Below, one piece after another: positions 35,700 to 45,292 of a DNA stretch of 64,000 nucleotides (position 1 is the first letter of the stretch; each line of letters opens with the position of its first letter). The position numbers and the translations under genes are program-made. Location: the NCBI RefSeq assembly GCF_018905915.1, contig NZ_CP064782.1:682001-746000 (forward strand). The letters are read 5' to 3'. Origin of the DNA: Azospira inquinata. Its GTDB lineage: Bacteria; Pseudomonadota; Gammaproteobacteria; Burkholderiales; Rhodocyclaceae. The notes beneath the pieces were generated by a model. It was given only the letters and a program-made list of their open reading frames with translations. It was not told where the DNA came from and made no database searches.

Positions 35700-36845
35700 T
35701 CAATTACCGCCCAGTTCGGCGTTCAACAGGAGGGCGCCGGCGGTCACCACCCGCTCCCCGGGATTCAGGCCTTTTTCCACGTAGCTGGCCTCATGGCCCC
35801 GGTAGGCAAGCTGGACTTCCCGCCGTTGCAAGGCCCCCGGTTGGAGTTCCACGAAAATGTAGGTGTGCAGGCCAGTGGTCACCAGGGCCGCATTAGGCAC
35901 CCGGGGCAGATGGCGCCCCTCTTCCACGGGCATCAGGCGGGCAAACATTTCCGGCTTCAGTTTCCGGTCCGGATTGGGCACGGCGCAGCGCACCGGCACC
36001 CGGCGGGATTGGGCGTCCAGCACGTCCCCCACGGATTCCACCACGGCCTGGAAGCGCTGATCCGGATAGGCATCCACCATCACCGCCATGGGCTGGCCCG
36101 GGTGGACCTTGGCCAGATCCTTTTCCGGCAGTTCCGCGTAGGCCCAGAGATGGCGGGGGTCGCTGACCACGAAGAGGGGATTGTCGCTGTCCGGCCGCAC
36201 CTCGGAGCCCGGGGTGGCCTGGCGTTCCGTCACCACCCCGGCCAGGGGGGTGCGCAGGGCGAAGCCGGCTTGACCCGGCAGGGCTTCCACATTACGCAAG
36301 CGGCTGCGGGACCGGTCCGCCTCGGCGGCGGCGGCCTGAAGATCGTTCTGAGCCCCCTCCAGATCCTTGCGGGCCAGCACCTCCCCGTCGAACAGGGCCT
36401 TGGCCCGGTTGTAGGCGGAACGCTTCATGGCCAGATCCGCCTCCGCTTTGCGCAGGTCCGCGTAGTCCGGAATATCCAGAGTCACCAGGGGCTGGCCCGC
36501 TTTGACCTGGGTCCCGGGCTCGGTGAGCACCTTGAGCACCCGGCCCTGAACCGGGGCAAAGACCCGGGCGGTATGGTTTTCATCGTAAGCCAGCCGGCCG
36601 TTAAGGGGCTCCAGCAGGGGCACCGGGCCTTCCACGGCGGCCTCGATGCGCAGATAGGCCAGCTGGGGCGCTCCGGGGGCGAAATGGAGGGTCTGATTTC
36701 CCGTAGTCGCCGGCGCCTGGAGCGCCCCCTTGTCCGGCAAGGGGGCCGTGCTGTGCCGGGAGAGGGCCCAGGCAGCCAGGGCCACCAGGGCCACCGCTCC
36801 GGCCCCCAGGGCCAGGCGGGTGGATTTCCGTTGCAGGGAGATCAT
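35700..36845 (-). CDS. czcB: CzcB-type periplasmic adaptor (membrane fusion protein)
   Basis: A 381-residue RND adaptor linking CzcA to the outer-membrane channel. One N-terminal membrane helix (about 10-28) is followed by the barrel-sandwich half VFAPVQGRVLKVLTEPGTQVKAGQPLV, a coiled-coil hairpin (about 130-190, KRSAYNRAKALFDGEVLARKDLEGA), the second half LRTPLAGVVTERQATPGSEV, and beta-barrel domains. No His-rich metal-binding N-terminal extension of the Cupriavidus CzcB kind is present. It is 94 bases after czcC and directly before czcA. Confidence 0.9.
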   Translation of the reverse strand: MISLQRKSTRLALGAGAVALVALAAWALSRHSTAPLPDKGALQAPATTGNQTLHFAPGAPQLAYLRIEAAVEGPVPLLEPLNGRLAYDENHTARVFAPVQGRVLKVLTEPGTQVKAGQPLVTLDIPDYADLRKAEADLAMKRSAYNRAKALFDGEVLARKDLEGAQNDLQAAAAEADRSRSRLRNVEALPGQAGFALRTPLAGVVTERQATPGSEVRPDSDNPLFVVSDPRHLWAYAELPEKDLAKVHPGQPMAVMVDAYPDQRFQAVVESVGDVLDAQSRRVPVRCAVPNPDRKLKPEMFARLMPVEEGRHLPRVPNAALVTTGLHTYIFVELQPGALQRREVQLAYRGHEASYVEKGLNPGERVVTAGALLLNAELGGN

Positions 36846-36939
36846 GGTCTTGTTCCTTGTCCGTTAGCTTGGCTCGGCCACCGGCTCCCCAGGGGGCTCC
36901 GGTCACCGCTTCACAGGGTTCTGTGGGGCACCCCGGGGC

Positions 36940-38235
36940 TTACTTGCCCTGGGCCGCTTCCCAGGCGGCCAGGGCCTTGGCGTAATCCGCCCGCAGGCCG
37001 ACGCCGTCCAACTGCACCGCTTTCAGGGTACGACGGGCATCCAGCAAATCCACCAGGCTGGACGCCCCTTTGGTGTAGGCAAATTCCGCCGCCTTGGCAG
37101 CCCGCTCCGCATCCTGGAGCAGCCCCCCTTCCAGGCGCTGGCGACGTTCCCGGGCGGAAGCCAGCTGGGACGCCGCCTGGGCCAGATCAGTCTGGGCCTG
37201 GCCCCGCACCTGATCCAGGGCTTCCCGGGCCTGCTCCAGATCCGCCTCGGCCCGGGCAATTTCCCCTTCATAGCTGTGGCGCAGGAACAGGGGCACGGAA
37301 ACGCTCACCCCGTAAGTATTGTTGGCCGACTGGTCCGGTTCGGGGAAATGCTCAAACTGCACCCCCACGGAAATATCCCGGCTTCGGTTGGCCCGGGCCA
37401 AATCCCGGGCGTGTTCCGCCGCTTCCACCCGGGCCTGGGCCGCCCGCACATCCGGACGCTGATCCAGGGCCTGGCTCTGGGCTGTGGGGCTGGCTTCCCC
37501 CCCATTCAGGGCCGGCCAGGGGTCCGTGGCCACCAGATCGGCAGCCCGAATTTCCCGGCCCAGCTGATAGGCCAGGGCGCTCTGGGCCTGGGCCAGGTCG
37601 CTCACTGCGCCCCGGGCGTCGTTATCCGCCCGGGCCGCTTCCACCTTGAGCCGGGCCAGATCCGCCGCTGCCACGTCCCCTACTTTGAGGCGCAGTTCCG
37701 TGGCCCGAATGGTGCGGTGATAAAGCTCCGCCGTGTCCTGGGCCAGACTGAGCCGCTCCTGAGCCTGACGCAGATCCCAGTAGGCGGACACCAGCTGCAT
37801 GCGCCCCTGGCGCAGGCTCTCCTGAAGGTCTTCCCGGGCCGCCTGGACCAGGGCCCCGGCGGTCTTGGTGCGCAGTTCCCGCTTGCCCCCCCGTTCGATC
37901 TGCTGGTCGATACGGATCACCGAATCGGCCCGCTTTTCCCGCAGGCTGCCGCCACCGATACCGGTACGGGGATTGAGGGAGGTGGAGGACAGGGTAAGCT
38001 GGGGATTGGGGGCCTCGTTGGCCGTCACCCGGTCCGCTTCCGCCGCCTTAACGGCGATGCGGGCCTGTTGCAGTTCCCGGTTTTTCTCCAGCCACAGCTT
38101 TTCCGCCCCTTTTAGGGACAGATCACCGCTCCCGGCCTGAAGCCCGGTGCTGGCCTGGGCCCAAGCGGAGGCGCCGGGGTAGACGGCGGCCAGCCCGGTG
38201 GCCAGGGAAAGGGAAATAAGGAGGAAACGCCCCAT
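36940..38235 (-). CDS. czcC: CzcC-type outer-membrane efflux protein
   Basis: A 431-residue TolC-family outer-membrane protein. It has a signal peptide (cleavage near SAWA-QAST) without a lipobox Cys, and two repeats of the outer-membrane efflux domain: about 45-230 (SLKGAEKLWLEKNRELQQARIAVKAAEADR) and about 260-425 (QRPDVRAAQARVEAAEHARDLARANRSRDISVGVQFEHF). Long coiled-coil segments rich in Ala/Arg/Glu form the periplasmic tunnel. Start ATG 38235 (MGRFLLISLSLATG) has GGAAG upstream. First gene of the czcCBA operon, with a TTGGCT-N16-TACAAT promoter upstream. Confidence 0.9.
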   Translation of the reverse strand: MGRFLLISLSLATGLAAVYPGASAWAQASTGLQAGSGDLSLKGAEKLWLEKNRELQQARIAVKAAEADRVTANEAPNPQLTLSSTSLNPRTGIGGGSLREKRADSVIRIDQQIERGGKRELRTKTAGALVQAAREDLQESLRQGRMQLVSAYWDLRQAQERLSLAQDTAELYHRTIRATELRLKVGDVAAADLARLKVEAARADNDARGAVSDLAQAQSALAYQLGREIRAADLVATDPWPALNGGEASPTAQSQALDQRPDVRAAQARVEAAEHARDLARANRSRDISVGVQFEHFPEPDQSANNTYGVSVSVPLFLRHSYEGEIARAEADLEQAREALDQVRGQAQTDLAQAASQLASARERRQRLEGGLLQDAERAAKAAEFAYTKGASSLVDLLDARRTLKAVQLDGVGLRADYAKALAAWEAAQGK

Positions 38236-38263
38236 GGATTTTCTTCCGTTGAAGGAGGCTGGT

Positions 38264-38291
38264 ATTGTATGAACCCTTCCTGACCAGCCAA
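38264..38291 (-). promoter_or_regulatory. Promoter of czcCBA
   Basis: TTGGCT (38286-38291) and TACAAT (38264-38269) on the minus strand, 16 bases apart, in the divergent region between czcC and the response regulator. A clear response-regulator operator (tandem direct repeats) could not be picked out by eye. Confidence 0.5.
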
Positions 38292-38339
38292 TGACGCGCA
38301 TCCGGGCATTAGCCCCTTGATAATCTGGATAAAAATACC

Positions 38340-39023
38340 ATGCGGATACTGCTTGTTGAAGACGACGCCCTGCTCGCCGACGGTCTGACCCGGGCCCTGC
38401 GCCACTCGGGCTACGTGGTGGACTGGACCAAGGACGGACGCCAGGCCGACCAGTGGCTGGCGGACAATGAATACGACCTGTCCATTCTGGACCTGGGCCT
38501 GCCGGGCCTGGACGGCACGGAGGTGTTGCAGCGCCTGCGCAGCCGGCACCAGCCCACCCCGGTGCTCATTCTCTCCGCCCGGGAAGCCCTGGAGGAGCGG
38601 GTCAAGGTGCTGGACATGGGGGCGGACGATTATCTGGTGAAGCCCGTGGCCCTGTCCGAGCTGGAAGCCCGGGTACGGGCCCTGATCCGGCGCGGCCGCA
38701 CCCAGCCGGAACCGGAACTGGTCCTGGGCCAGCTGCGCCTGGACACGGTGGGCAAGCGGGCCTGGCTGGGCCAGGAGGCCCTGGATCTCACGGCCCGGGA
38801 ATGGGCGGCCCTGGAATTCCTGGCCAGCCGGGCCAACCGCATTGTGAGCAAAGAGCAGATCATGCAGTCCCTCTACAGCTGGGACGAGGACATTACCCCC
38901 AACGCCATCGAGAAATTCATTTCCCGGCTCCGGGCCAAGCTGGAACCGGGCGGCATCTCCATCCGCACCGTCCGGGGTCTGGGCTATTACCTGGAAAAGC
39001 CCCAGGATGACCCGGCGGCCTAG
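38340..39023 (+). CDS. OmpR-family response regulator (TctD/QseB type)
   Basis: A 227-residue two-domain regulator. The receiver domain (1-115) has the acidic pair at VEDDA, phospho-acceptor D51 in ILDLGLPGLDG, and Lys in YLVKP. The DNA-binding winged helix (about 130-220) has LDLTAREWAALEFLASRANRIVSKE and ISRLRAKLEPGGISIRTVRGLGYYL. It is divergent from czcCBA with about 100 bases between the starts and overlaps the kinase gene by 17 bases. By position it most likely controls czcCBA in response to metals, but sequence alone also fits TctD-like (tricarboxylate) regulators. Confidence 0.92.
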   Translation: MRILLVEDDALLADGLTRALRHSGYVVDWTKDGRQADQWLADNEYDLSILDLGLPGLDGTEVLQRLRSRHQPTPVLILSAREALEERVKVLDMGADDYLVKPVALSELEARVRALIRRGRTQPEPELVLGQLRLDTVGKRAWLGQEALDLTAREWAALEFLASRANRIVSKEQIMQSLYSWDEDITPNAIEKFISRLRAKLEPGGISIRTVRGLGYYLEKPQDDPAA

Positions 39024-40377
39024 TCTCCGCCGCCTGCTCCTGGTGTGGCTGCTGCCCGCCATGGTGGGCCTGGTCACCGCCGGGGGCATTACGGCCTACG
39101 CCATCGCCCTGCGCAGCGCCACCCGGGCCTACGACCGGGCCCTGCTGGACACGGCCCTGGCTATCGCCGGGCAGATTCAGATCGTGGGCGGCGTGCCGGT
39201 ACTTAACCTGCCCAACCAGGCGGAGGAAATTCTCCTCACGGACCGTTACGACCAGGTCTATTTCGAGGTTCTCGGACCAGAAAATAATTTCGTCGCCGGC
39301 CACCGGGGCCTGCCCCCACCCCCCTGGGGCATGGAGGAGGACGGGCGGCTTTACTACGACGGCTGGTATGGGGGCCACTCGGTGCGCATGGCGGCCTTTT
39401 TCACCGAGCAGGAAGGGGTTCCCCTGGTGATTCTGGCGGCGGAAACCCAGAACAAGCGCAACAGTCTGGCCCACGAAATTCTTCTCTCCATGCTCCTCCC
39501 CGAGGTGCTGCTGGTGGTGGCCACCCTGGGCCTGGGCTGGGTGGGCATCCGCCACGGCTTAAAGCCGGTGGAGGATCTGCGCAGCGAACTGGCGCGCCGC
39601 TCCCACCATGACCTGAGCACGGTCTCCACGGCCCAGGTGCCGGAGGAAATCACCCCCCTGGTGGAGGAACTGAACCACCTGCTGGCCCGCCTGGAAGCCT
39701 CCCTCACCGCCCAGCGCCATTTCGTTTCCGACGCGGCCCACCAGCTGCGCACCCCCCTGGCCGCCCTCCAGGCCCAGGCCGAACTGGCCCTGCGGGAGGT
39801 GGATGGACCCAAAACTCGGGAGGAACAACGGCAGCAATTACAGCGCATCCTGAGCGCCACCCGGCGCCTCACCCACCTGACCCATCAGCTCCTGGCCCTG
39901 GCCCGGGCCGAGCCCGGGGGCCAGCAATCCATGGAAGCAGTGGATTTGGCGGACATCGCCCGGGAAAGCGCCGAAACCTGGCTGCCCCTGGCCCTCCGGG
40001 CCAATGTGGACCTGGGCTTCGATCTTGCCCCGGCAACGGTTTCCGGCGCCCGCCTATTGGTCCAGGAACTGCTCGCCAATCTCATCGACAACGCCATCCG
40101 CTACACCCCCCGGGGAGGCAGCATCAATGTGCGCTGTTTCAATACGGCGGAAGGCGCCAGGCTACAGGTGGAAGACAGCGGCCCGGGCATTCCCCCGGAA
40201 GATCGGGAACGGGTCTTCGAGCGCTTTCAGCGCCGGGATTCGGAACATACGGATGGATGCGGTCTGGGCCTGGCCATTGTGCGGGAAATCGCCCGCCAGC
40301 ATCAGGCCCAGGTGACTATCAGCAGCTCCCCCAACCTGGGGGGAGCGCTGTTTGAGGTGCGCTTCCCGCCGGCCTGA
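39007..40377 (+). CDS. Membrane sensor histidine kinase (TctE-like, 2CSK_N type)
   Basis: A 456-residue sensor kinase. It has two membrane helices (about 10-34 and 159-180) flanking a 120-residue periplasmic region (AYDRALLDTALAIAGQI, typical of the 2CSK_N sensor of TctE/QseC-type kinases). A short linker leads to the H box FVSDAAHQLRTPLAAL with phospho-acceptor H245, then the N box LLANLIDNAIRYTPRGG and the G boxes EDSGPGIPPEDRERVFERFQR and GCGLGLAIVREIA. All catalytic motifs are intact. The periplasmic region holds a few His and acidic residues (GHRGLPPP; GGHSVRM) that could bind metal, but no clear site is evident. Stop abuts the convergent pssA. Confidence 0.92.
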   Translation: MTRRPSLRRLLLVWLLPAMVGLVTAGGITAYAIALRSATRAYDRALLDTALAIAGQIQIVGGVPVLNLPNQAEEILLTDRYDQVYFEVLGPENNFVAGHRGLPPPPWGMEEDGRLYYDGWYGGHSVRMAAFFTEQEGVPLVILAAETQNKRNSLAHEILLSMLLPEVLLVVATLGLGWVGIRHGLKPVEDLRSELARRSHHDLSTVSTAQVPEEITPLVEELNHLLARLEASLTAQRHFVSDAAHQLRTPLAALQAQAELALREVDGPKTREEQRQQLQRILSATRRLTHLTHQLLALARAEPGGQQSMEAVDLADIARESAETWLPLALRANVDLGFDLAPATVSGARLLVQELLANLIDNAIRYTPRGGSINVRCFNTAEGARLQVEDSGPGIPPEDRERVFERFQRRDSEHTDGCGLGLAIVREIARQHQAQVTISSSPNLGGALFEVRFPPA

Positions 40378-41145
40378 TCAGCCGAGGCGGGAAGCGGTGG
40401 GACGGCGACGCAGCAATTTCCAGGCGGAAATCACGTAGCCGGAGATGGCATAAACGACGAAGAGGCCGAAGAGAATTCCCGGGGGATAGCTGGAAATCAG
40501 CACAAAGCCCAGGGCAATGAAGGCCACCACAAAAAAGGGCACGCTCTTACGCAGATTAATGCCCTTGAAGCTATGGAAGCGGCAGTTGGTCACCATGGAT
40601 ACCCCGGCAAAAATGGTCAGGGCAAGGGCGACCCAGCGCACATCCTGGCCGCTGATGCCGTTGTCCAGCATGAGCCAGACAAAACCGGCCACCAGGGCGG
40701 CGGCGGCGGGGCTGGGCAGGCCTTGGAAATAGCGCTTGTCCATGACTTCCAGGGTGGTATTGAAGCGGGCCAGGCGCAGGGCCGCCCCCACGCAATACAC
40801 GAAAGCGGCGATCCAGCCCAGCTTGCCCATGCCCCGCAGGGCCCATTCATAGGCCACTAGGGCCGGAGCGGCACCAAAGCAGACCATGTCGGACAGGGAA
40901 TCGTATTCGGCGCCGAAAGCGCTCTGGGTATGGGTGAGGCGGGCCACCCGCCCATCCAATCCATCCAACACCATGGCCACAAAAATGGCCACGGCCGCCT
41001 GTTCAAAGGCGCCATTCATGGCCTGCACAATGGCGAAAAAGCCCGCAAACAGGGCAGCGGTGGTGAAGAGATTGGGGAGGACGTAGATGCCGCGGCGCTT
41101 CAGTTCGGGATTAAAAATCGCCTTACGCGGTTTGAGTTCTGGCAT
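40378..41145 (-). CDS. pssA: CDP-diacylglycerol-serine O-phosphatidyltransferase
   Basis: A 255-residue membrane enzyme making phosphatidylserine, type II (Bacillus-like) PssA. The CDP-alcohol phosphotransferase motif D-G-x2-A-R-x8-G-x3-D-x3-D is seen as DGLDGRVARLTHTQSAFGAEYDSLSD, with all aspartates present (residues about 61-86). Several membrane helices follow. It starts 3 bases after psd, so phosphatidylserine synthesis and its decarboxylation to phosphatidylethanolamine are in one operon. Its stop is directly adjacent to that of the two-component kinase. Confidence 0.95.
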   Translation of the reverse strand: MPELKPRKAIFNPELKRRGIYVLPNLFTTAALFAGFFAIVQAMNGAFEQAAVAIFVAMVLDGLDGRVARLTHTQSAFGAEYDSLSDMVCFGAAPALVAYEWALRGMGKLGWIAAFVYCVGAALRLARFNTTLEVMDKRYFQGLPSPAAAALVAGFVWLMLDNGISGQDVRWVALALTIFAGVSMVTNCRFHSFKGINLRKSVPFFVVAFIALGFVLISSYPPGILFGLFVVYAISGYVISAWKLLRRRPTASRLG

Positions 41146-41148
41146 GGA

Positions 41149-41790
41149 TTATGAGAGTTCGGCTAAGACCGACGTGGAAGCATACACTTTTTCCCCAATG
41201 CTCGCCTTGACGCGGGCGTTCAGGGGCAGATACACATCCACACGGGAACCGAAACGAATAAAACCGTAGCGCTGACCCCGGGCCAGGGGAATGTCGGCGT
41301 CCACATAATTGAGGATACGGCGGGCCACTAGGCCGGCCACCTGGACACAGGTCACGTCCTGACCGTCTGCCGTCTGCAGCCACAGGGCGCAGCGCTCATT
41401 TTCCACGGAAGCCTTGGCCAGGGCCGCATTGAGGAAAGAGCCCGGGTTATACCACTTGCGGCGCACGGTGCCGTCAATGGGGGAACGGTTGGAATGGACG
41501 TTGAAGACGTTCATGAAGACGCTGATTTTCAGGGCTTCACGGCTCAAATAGGGGTCTTGCACCTTTTCCACGGCCACGATACGGCCGTCGGCGGGCGCCA
41601 CCACGGTCTTGCCGTCGCCGGCGATAGGACGGGCCGGGTCACGGAAAAACTGCAGCACAAACAGGGCGATGATCCAGAAGGGCGAAGCCCAGAGGATACC
41701 GGCGGAGAGTTGCACCAGCAGGGCAACGACGAAGGCAATGGCGAGAAAGGGCCAGCCTTCCCGGGCAATCAGAGGGTGGGGATAATTCAT
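41149..41790 (-). CDS. psd: Phosphatidylserine decarboxylase proenzyme (short form)
   Basis: A 213-residue Psd of the short archaeal-type family, which self-cleaves to form a pyruvoyl cofactor and makes phosphatidylethanolamine. The processing site is the GS pair in [11 protein letters not shown] near residue 180. Upstream are [15 protein letters not shown] and [15 protein letters not shown], conserved His and Asp positions. Two N-terminal membrane helices (about 14-55) anchor it. Start ATG 41790. It lies just after the ilvC terminator, so it may use a small promoter in 41791-41824 or read-through. Confidence 0.93.
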   Translation of the reverse strand: MNYPHPLIAREGWPFLAIAFVVALLVQLSAGILWASPFWIIALFVLQFFRDPARPIAGDGKTVVAPADGRIVAVEKVQDPYLSREALKISVFMNVFNVHSNRSPIDGTVRRKWYNPGSFLNAALAKASVENERCALWLQTADGQDVTCVQVAGLVARRILNYVDADIPLARGQRYGFIRFGSRVDVYLPLNARVKASIGEKVYASTSVLAELS

Positions 41791-41824
41791 AAGCAAGGCA
41801 AAGTGGGCGTGGAAGGGAAGGGAC

Positions 41825-41859
41825 GAAAAAACGGCAGGCGCCCGAAGGCGCCTGCCGTT
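41825..41859 (-). terminator. Strong terminator after ilvC
   Basis: A perfect 13-bp stem, AACGGCAGGCGCC with GGCGCCTGCCGTT around a 4-base loop, followed by six Ts on the minus strand, ten bases after the ilvC stop. Confidence 0.92.
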
Positions 41860-41869
41860 CCACGCGGAC

Positions 41870-42895
<1,026 letters not shown>

Positions 42896-42909
42896 TTAGA
42901 GCAAATTAA

Positions 42910-42957
42910 CCGCGCAGGGTCGGCGGATGGACAGCCACCCGGTCCGCCCCTGCGCGG
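42910..42957 (-). repeat. Long intercistronic hairpin between ilvH and ilvC
   Basis: CCGCGCAGGG (42910-42919) is perfectly complementary to CCCTGCGCGG (42948-42957), and GGCGGA/TCCGCC extends the stem inward. No T tract follows on the minus strand, so it is not a normal terminator. Such structures often set mRNA processing or unequal expression within an operon. Confidence 0.7.
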
Positions 42958-42963
42958 CGCGAA

Positions 42964-43476
42964 TCAGACCTTGAGGATGCGATCGCCGCGGCCAATGCCG
43001 CAGACGCCGGTCCGCACGGTCTCGAGAATCAGGCCGCTGTCGATGGCGGCCAAGAAGGAATCCAGCTTACCGCTGGCACCGGTCAGTTCGATGACATAGG
43101 TGGAATCCGTCACATCGATGATACGCCCGCGGAAAATATCCGCCATGCGTTTCATTTCTTCCCGGTCCTTGCCGGTGGCCCGTACCTTGATGAGCATCAG
43201 TTCCCGCTCGGTATGAGCGGCTTCTGACAGGTCGACGACCTTGATCACATCCACCAGCTTGTTGAGCTGCTTGATGATCTGCTCCACCACCTCCTCGGTT
43301 CCGGAGGTGACGATGGTCATGCGGGATAGGGAGGCATCCTCCGTGGGTGCCACCGTCAGGGATTCGATATTGTACCCCCGGGCGGAAAACAGGCCGGCGA
43401 CCCGGGACAGGGCCCCCGCTTCGTTTTCCAGGAGGATGGAAATATTGTGCCGCATGGTATTCAGTTCCGCGCTCAT
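42964..43476 (-). CDS. ilvH: Acetolactate synthase small (regulatory) subunit
   Basis: A 170-residue regulatory subunit that binds valine and activates IlvB. The N-terminal ACT domain reads ISILLENEAGALSRVAGLFSARGYNIESLTVAPTED; the C-terminal half (from about 85) carries RELMLIKVRATGKDREEMKRMADIFRGRIIDV. ATG 43476 overlaps the ilvB stop as ATGA and has GGAGGA upstream within ilvB; ATG 43455 (MRHNISILL) would be an alternative. Coupled translation suits a subunit that must match IlvB in amount. Confidence 0.97.
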   Translation of the reverse strand: MSAELNTMRHNISILLENEAGALSRVAGLFSARGYNIESLTVAPTEDASLSRMTIVTSGTEEVVEQIIKQLNKLVDVIKVVDLSEAAHTERELMLIKVRATGKDREEMKRMADIFRGRIIDVTDSTYVIELTGASGKLDSFLAAIDSGLILETVRTGVCGIGRGDRILKV

Positions 43477-45173
43477 AGGTCCTCCGCCAGAATCATTTCC
43501 GCCAAGCCCTTGCCCGCCGCCACCATGGGGAACACATTGGCCGTCGGGTCAATGAGGAAGTCCATGAACACCAGGTCATTCTTGTGTTCGGTGAAAGCCT
43601 TGCGCAGAGCCGGTTCCACATCCTCCGGCTTGTCGATGCGCATGCCCACATGGCCGTAAGCTTCGGCCAGACGTACGAAATCGGGCAGGGAGGAAACATA
43701 GGACTGGGAATAGCGGGCGGAATAGAACATTTCCTGCCACTGACGCACCATGCCCAGATAGCCGTTGTTGAGATTGATGATCTTGATGGGCAGCTCGAAC
43801 TGCTTGCAGGTGGACAGCTCCTGAATGCACATCTGGATGGAGCCTTCCCCGGTAATACAGGCCACGGGCATGTCCGGGTTGGCGAACTGGGCCCCCATGG
43901 AATAGGGCAAGCCCACCCCCATGGTGCCCAGGCCACCGGAATTGAGCCAGCGCCGGGGCTTGTCGAACTTGTAATACTGGGCGGCAAACATCTGATGCTG
44001 GCCCACGTCCGAGGTAATAATGGCGTTGCCGCCGGTCACTTCGTGGAGCTTCTGCACCACGAACTGGGGCATGATCTTGCCTTCCTGCTTGAAGTCCAGG
44101 CAATGCTTGCCACGCCATTCTTCCACCTGGCGCCACCAGTCGGCCACCGCCGGATCGGCCTGGAAGCCGCCATCGGTCAGGCGCAGCAGTTCATCCAGCA
44201 CATCCGGCACACTGCCGACGATGGGCACATCCACCTTGACCCGCTTGGAGATGGAAGAGGGGTCGATATCCACGTGGATGATGCGCCGGGGCTGGGCGGA
44301 GAAATTGTCCGGATTGCCGATCACCCGGTCATCGAAACGGGCGCCAATGGCCAGCACCACGTCCGCGTACTGCATGGCCATGTTGGCTTCGTAGGTGCCG
44401 TGCATGCCCAGCATGCCCAGAAATTGGGGATCGGAGCCAGGGAAACCGCCCAAGCCCATGAGGGTGCCGGTCACCGGGCAGCCCAAGCGCTTGGCCAGCT
44501 TGGTGAATTTTTCCGAGCCGTTGGAGAGGATCACCCCGCCACCGAAGTAGATGATGGGCCGCTTGGCCTCACCCAGCAGTTGGGCCGCCTTCTTGATCTG
44601 CCCCAGATGCCCCTTCACCACCGGGTTGTAGGAGCGCATCTGGATGGTCTCCGGATAGGAGAACTCGCAGCGGGCGGCAGTCACATCCTTGGGGATATCC
44701 ACCACCACAGGCCCGGGACGACCGGTCTGGGCGATATGGAAGGCCTTCTTCAGGGTCAGGGCCAGATCCTTCACGTCCTTCACCAGGAAATTGTGCTTCA
44801 CACAGGGGCGAGTAATCCCCACCGTGTCGCATTCCTGGAAGGCGTCCTGGCCAATGGCCGCCGTAGGCACCTGGCCGCAGAGCAGCACCAGGGGAATGGA
44901 ATCCATGTAAGCCGTAGCCACGCCGGTAATGGCATTGGTAACGCCCGGGCCAGAGGTCACCAGGGCCACCCCAATTTTTTGGGAGGACCGGGAATAGGCA
45001 TCCGCCGCATGTACGGCAGCCTGCTCGTGACGGACCAGAATGTGCTTGATGCTGTCTTGCTTAAACAGCTCATCGTATATATGCAGCACCGAACCGCCCG
45101 GATAGCCGAACACATGCTCGACCTTTTCTTCCTGGAGGCACCTGATTACAATCTCCGCACCGGTAAGCGTCAT
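43473..45173 (-). CDS. ilvB: Acetolactate synthase large (catalytic) subunit
   Basis: Thiamine-diphosphate, FAD-dependent synthase making 2-acetolactate and 2-aceto-2-hydroxybutyrate. The 566-residue protein starts MTLTGAEIVIRCLQEEKVEHVFGYPGGSVLHIYDEL and has the catalytic Glu in ILVRHEQAAVHAADAYSR. Also present are FGYPGG, TSGPGVTNAITGVATAYMDS, and the ThDP-binding region ITGEGSIQMCIQELSTC with NLNNGYLGMVRQWQ. It is of the biosynthetic (AHAS) type with a dedicated small subunit next door. Promoter TTGACC-N15-TATAAC lies upstream. Divergent from the sigma factor operon. Confidence 0.97.
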   Translation of the reverse strand: MTLTGAEIVIRCLQEEKVEHVFGYPGGSVLHIYDELFKQDSIKHILVRHEQAAVHAADAYSRSSQKIGVALVTSGPGVTNAITGVATAYMDSIPLVLLCGQVPTAAIGQDAFQECDTVGITRPCVKHNFLVKDVKDLALTLKKAFHIAQTGRPGPVVVDIPKDVTAARCEFSYPETIQMRSYNPVVKGHLGQIKKAAQLLGEAKRPIIYFGGGVILSNGSEKFTKLAKRLGCPVTGTLMGLGGFPGSDPQFLGMLGMHGTYEANMAMQYADVVLAIGARFDDRVIGNPDNFSAQPRRIIHVDIDPSSISKRVKVDVPIVGSVPDVLDELLRLTDGGFQADPAVADWWRQVEEWRGKHCLDFKQEGKIMPQFVVQKLHEVTGGNAIITSDVGQHQMFAAQYYKFDKPRRWLNSGGLGTMGVGLPYSMGAQFANPDMPVACITGEGSIQMCIQELSTCKQFELPIKIINLNNGYLGMVRQWQEMFYSARYSQSYVSSLPDFVRLAEAYGHVGMRIDKPEDVEPALRKAFTEHKNDLVFMDFLIDPTANVFPMVAAGKGLAEMILAEDL

Positions 45174-45217
45174 TTTCTTGGCCTTACATGAGAGCTTTCG
45201 CTCGAAAAACCTGCTAC

Positions 45218-45244
45218 GTTATAGGGTCGATCAGGATTGGTCAA
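45218..45244 (-). promoter_or_regulatory. Probable promoter of ilvBHC
   Basis: TTGACC (45239-45244) and TATAAC (45218-45223) on the minus strand, 15 bases apart, about 45 bases before the ilvB ATG. I saw no leucine/valine-rich leader ORF before ilvB. Confidence 0.5.
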
Positions 45245-45292
45245 GGCGTAAAATAGCGCCGCTGATTCTCCCTTTCCCCGAAGGAACCTCCC

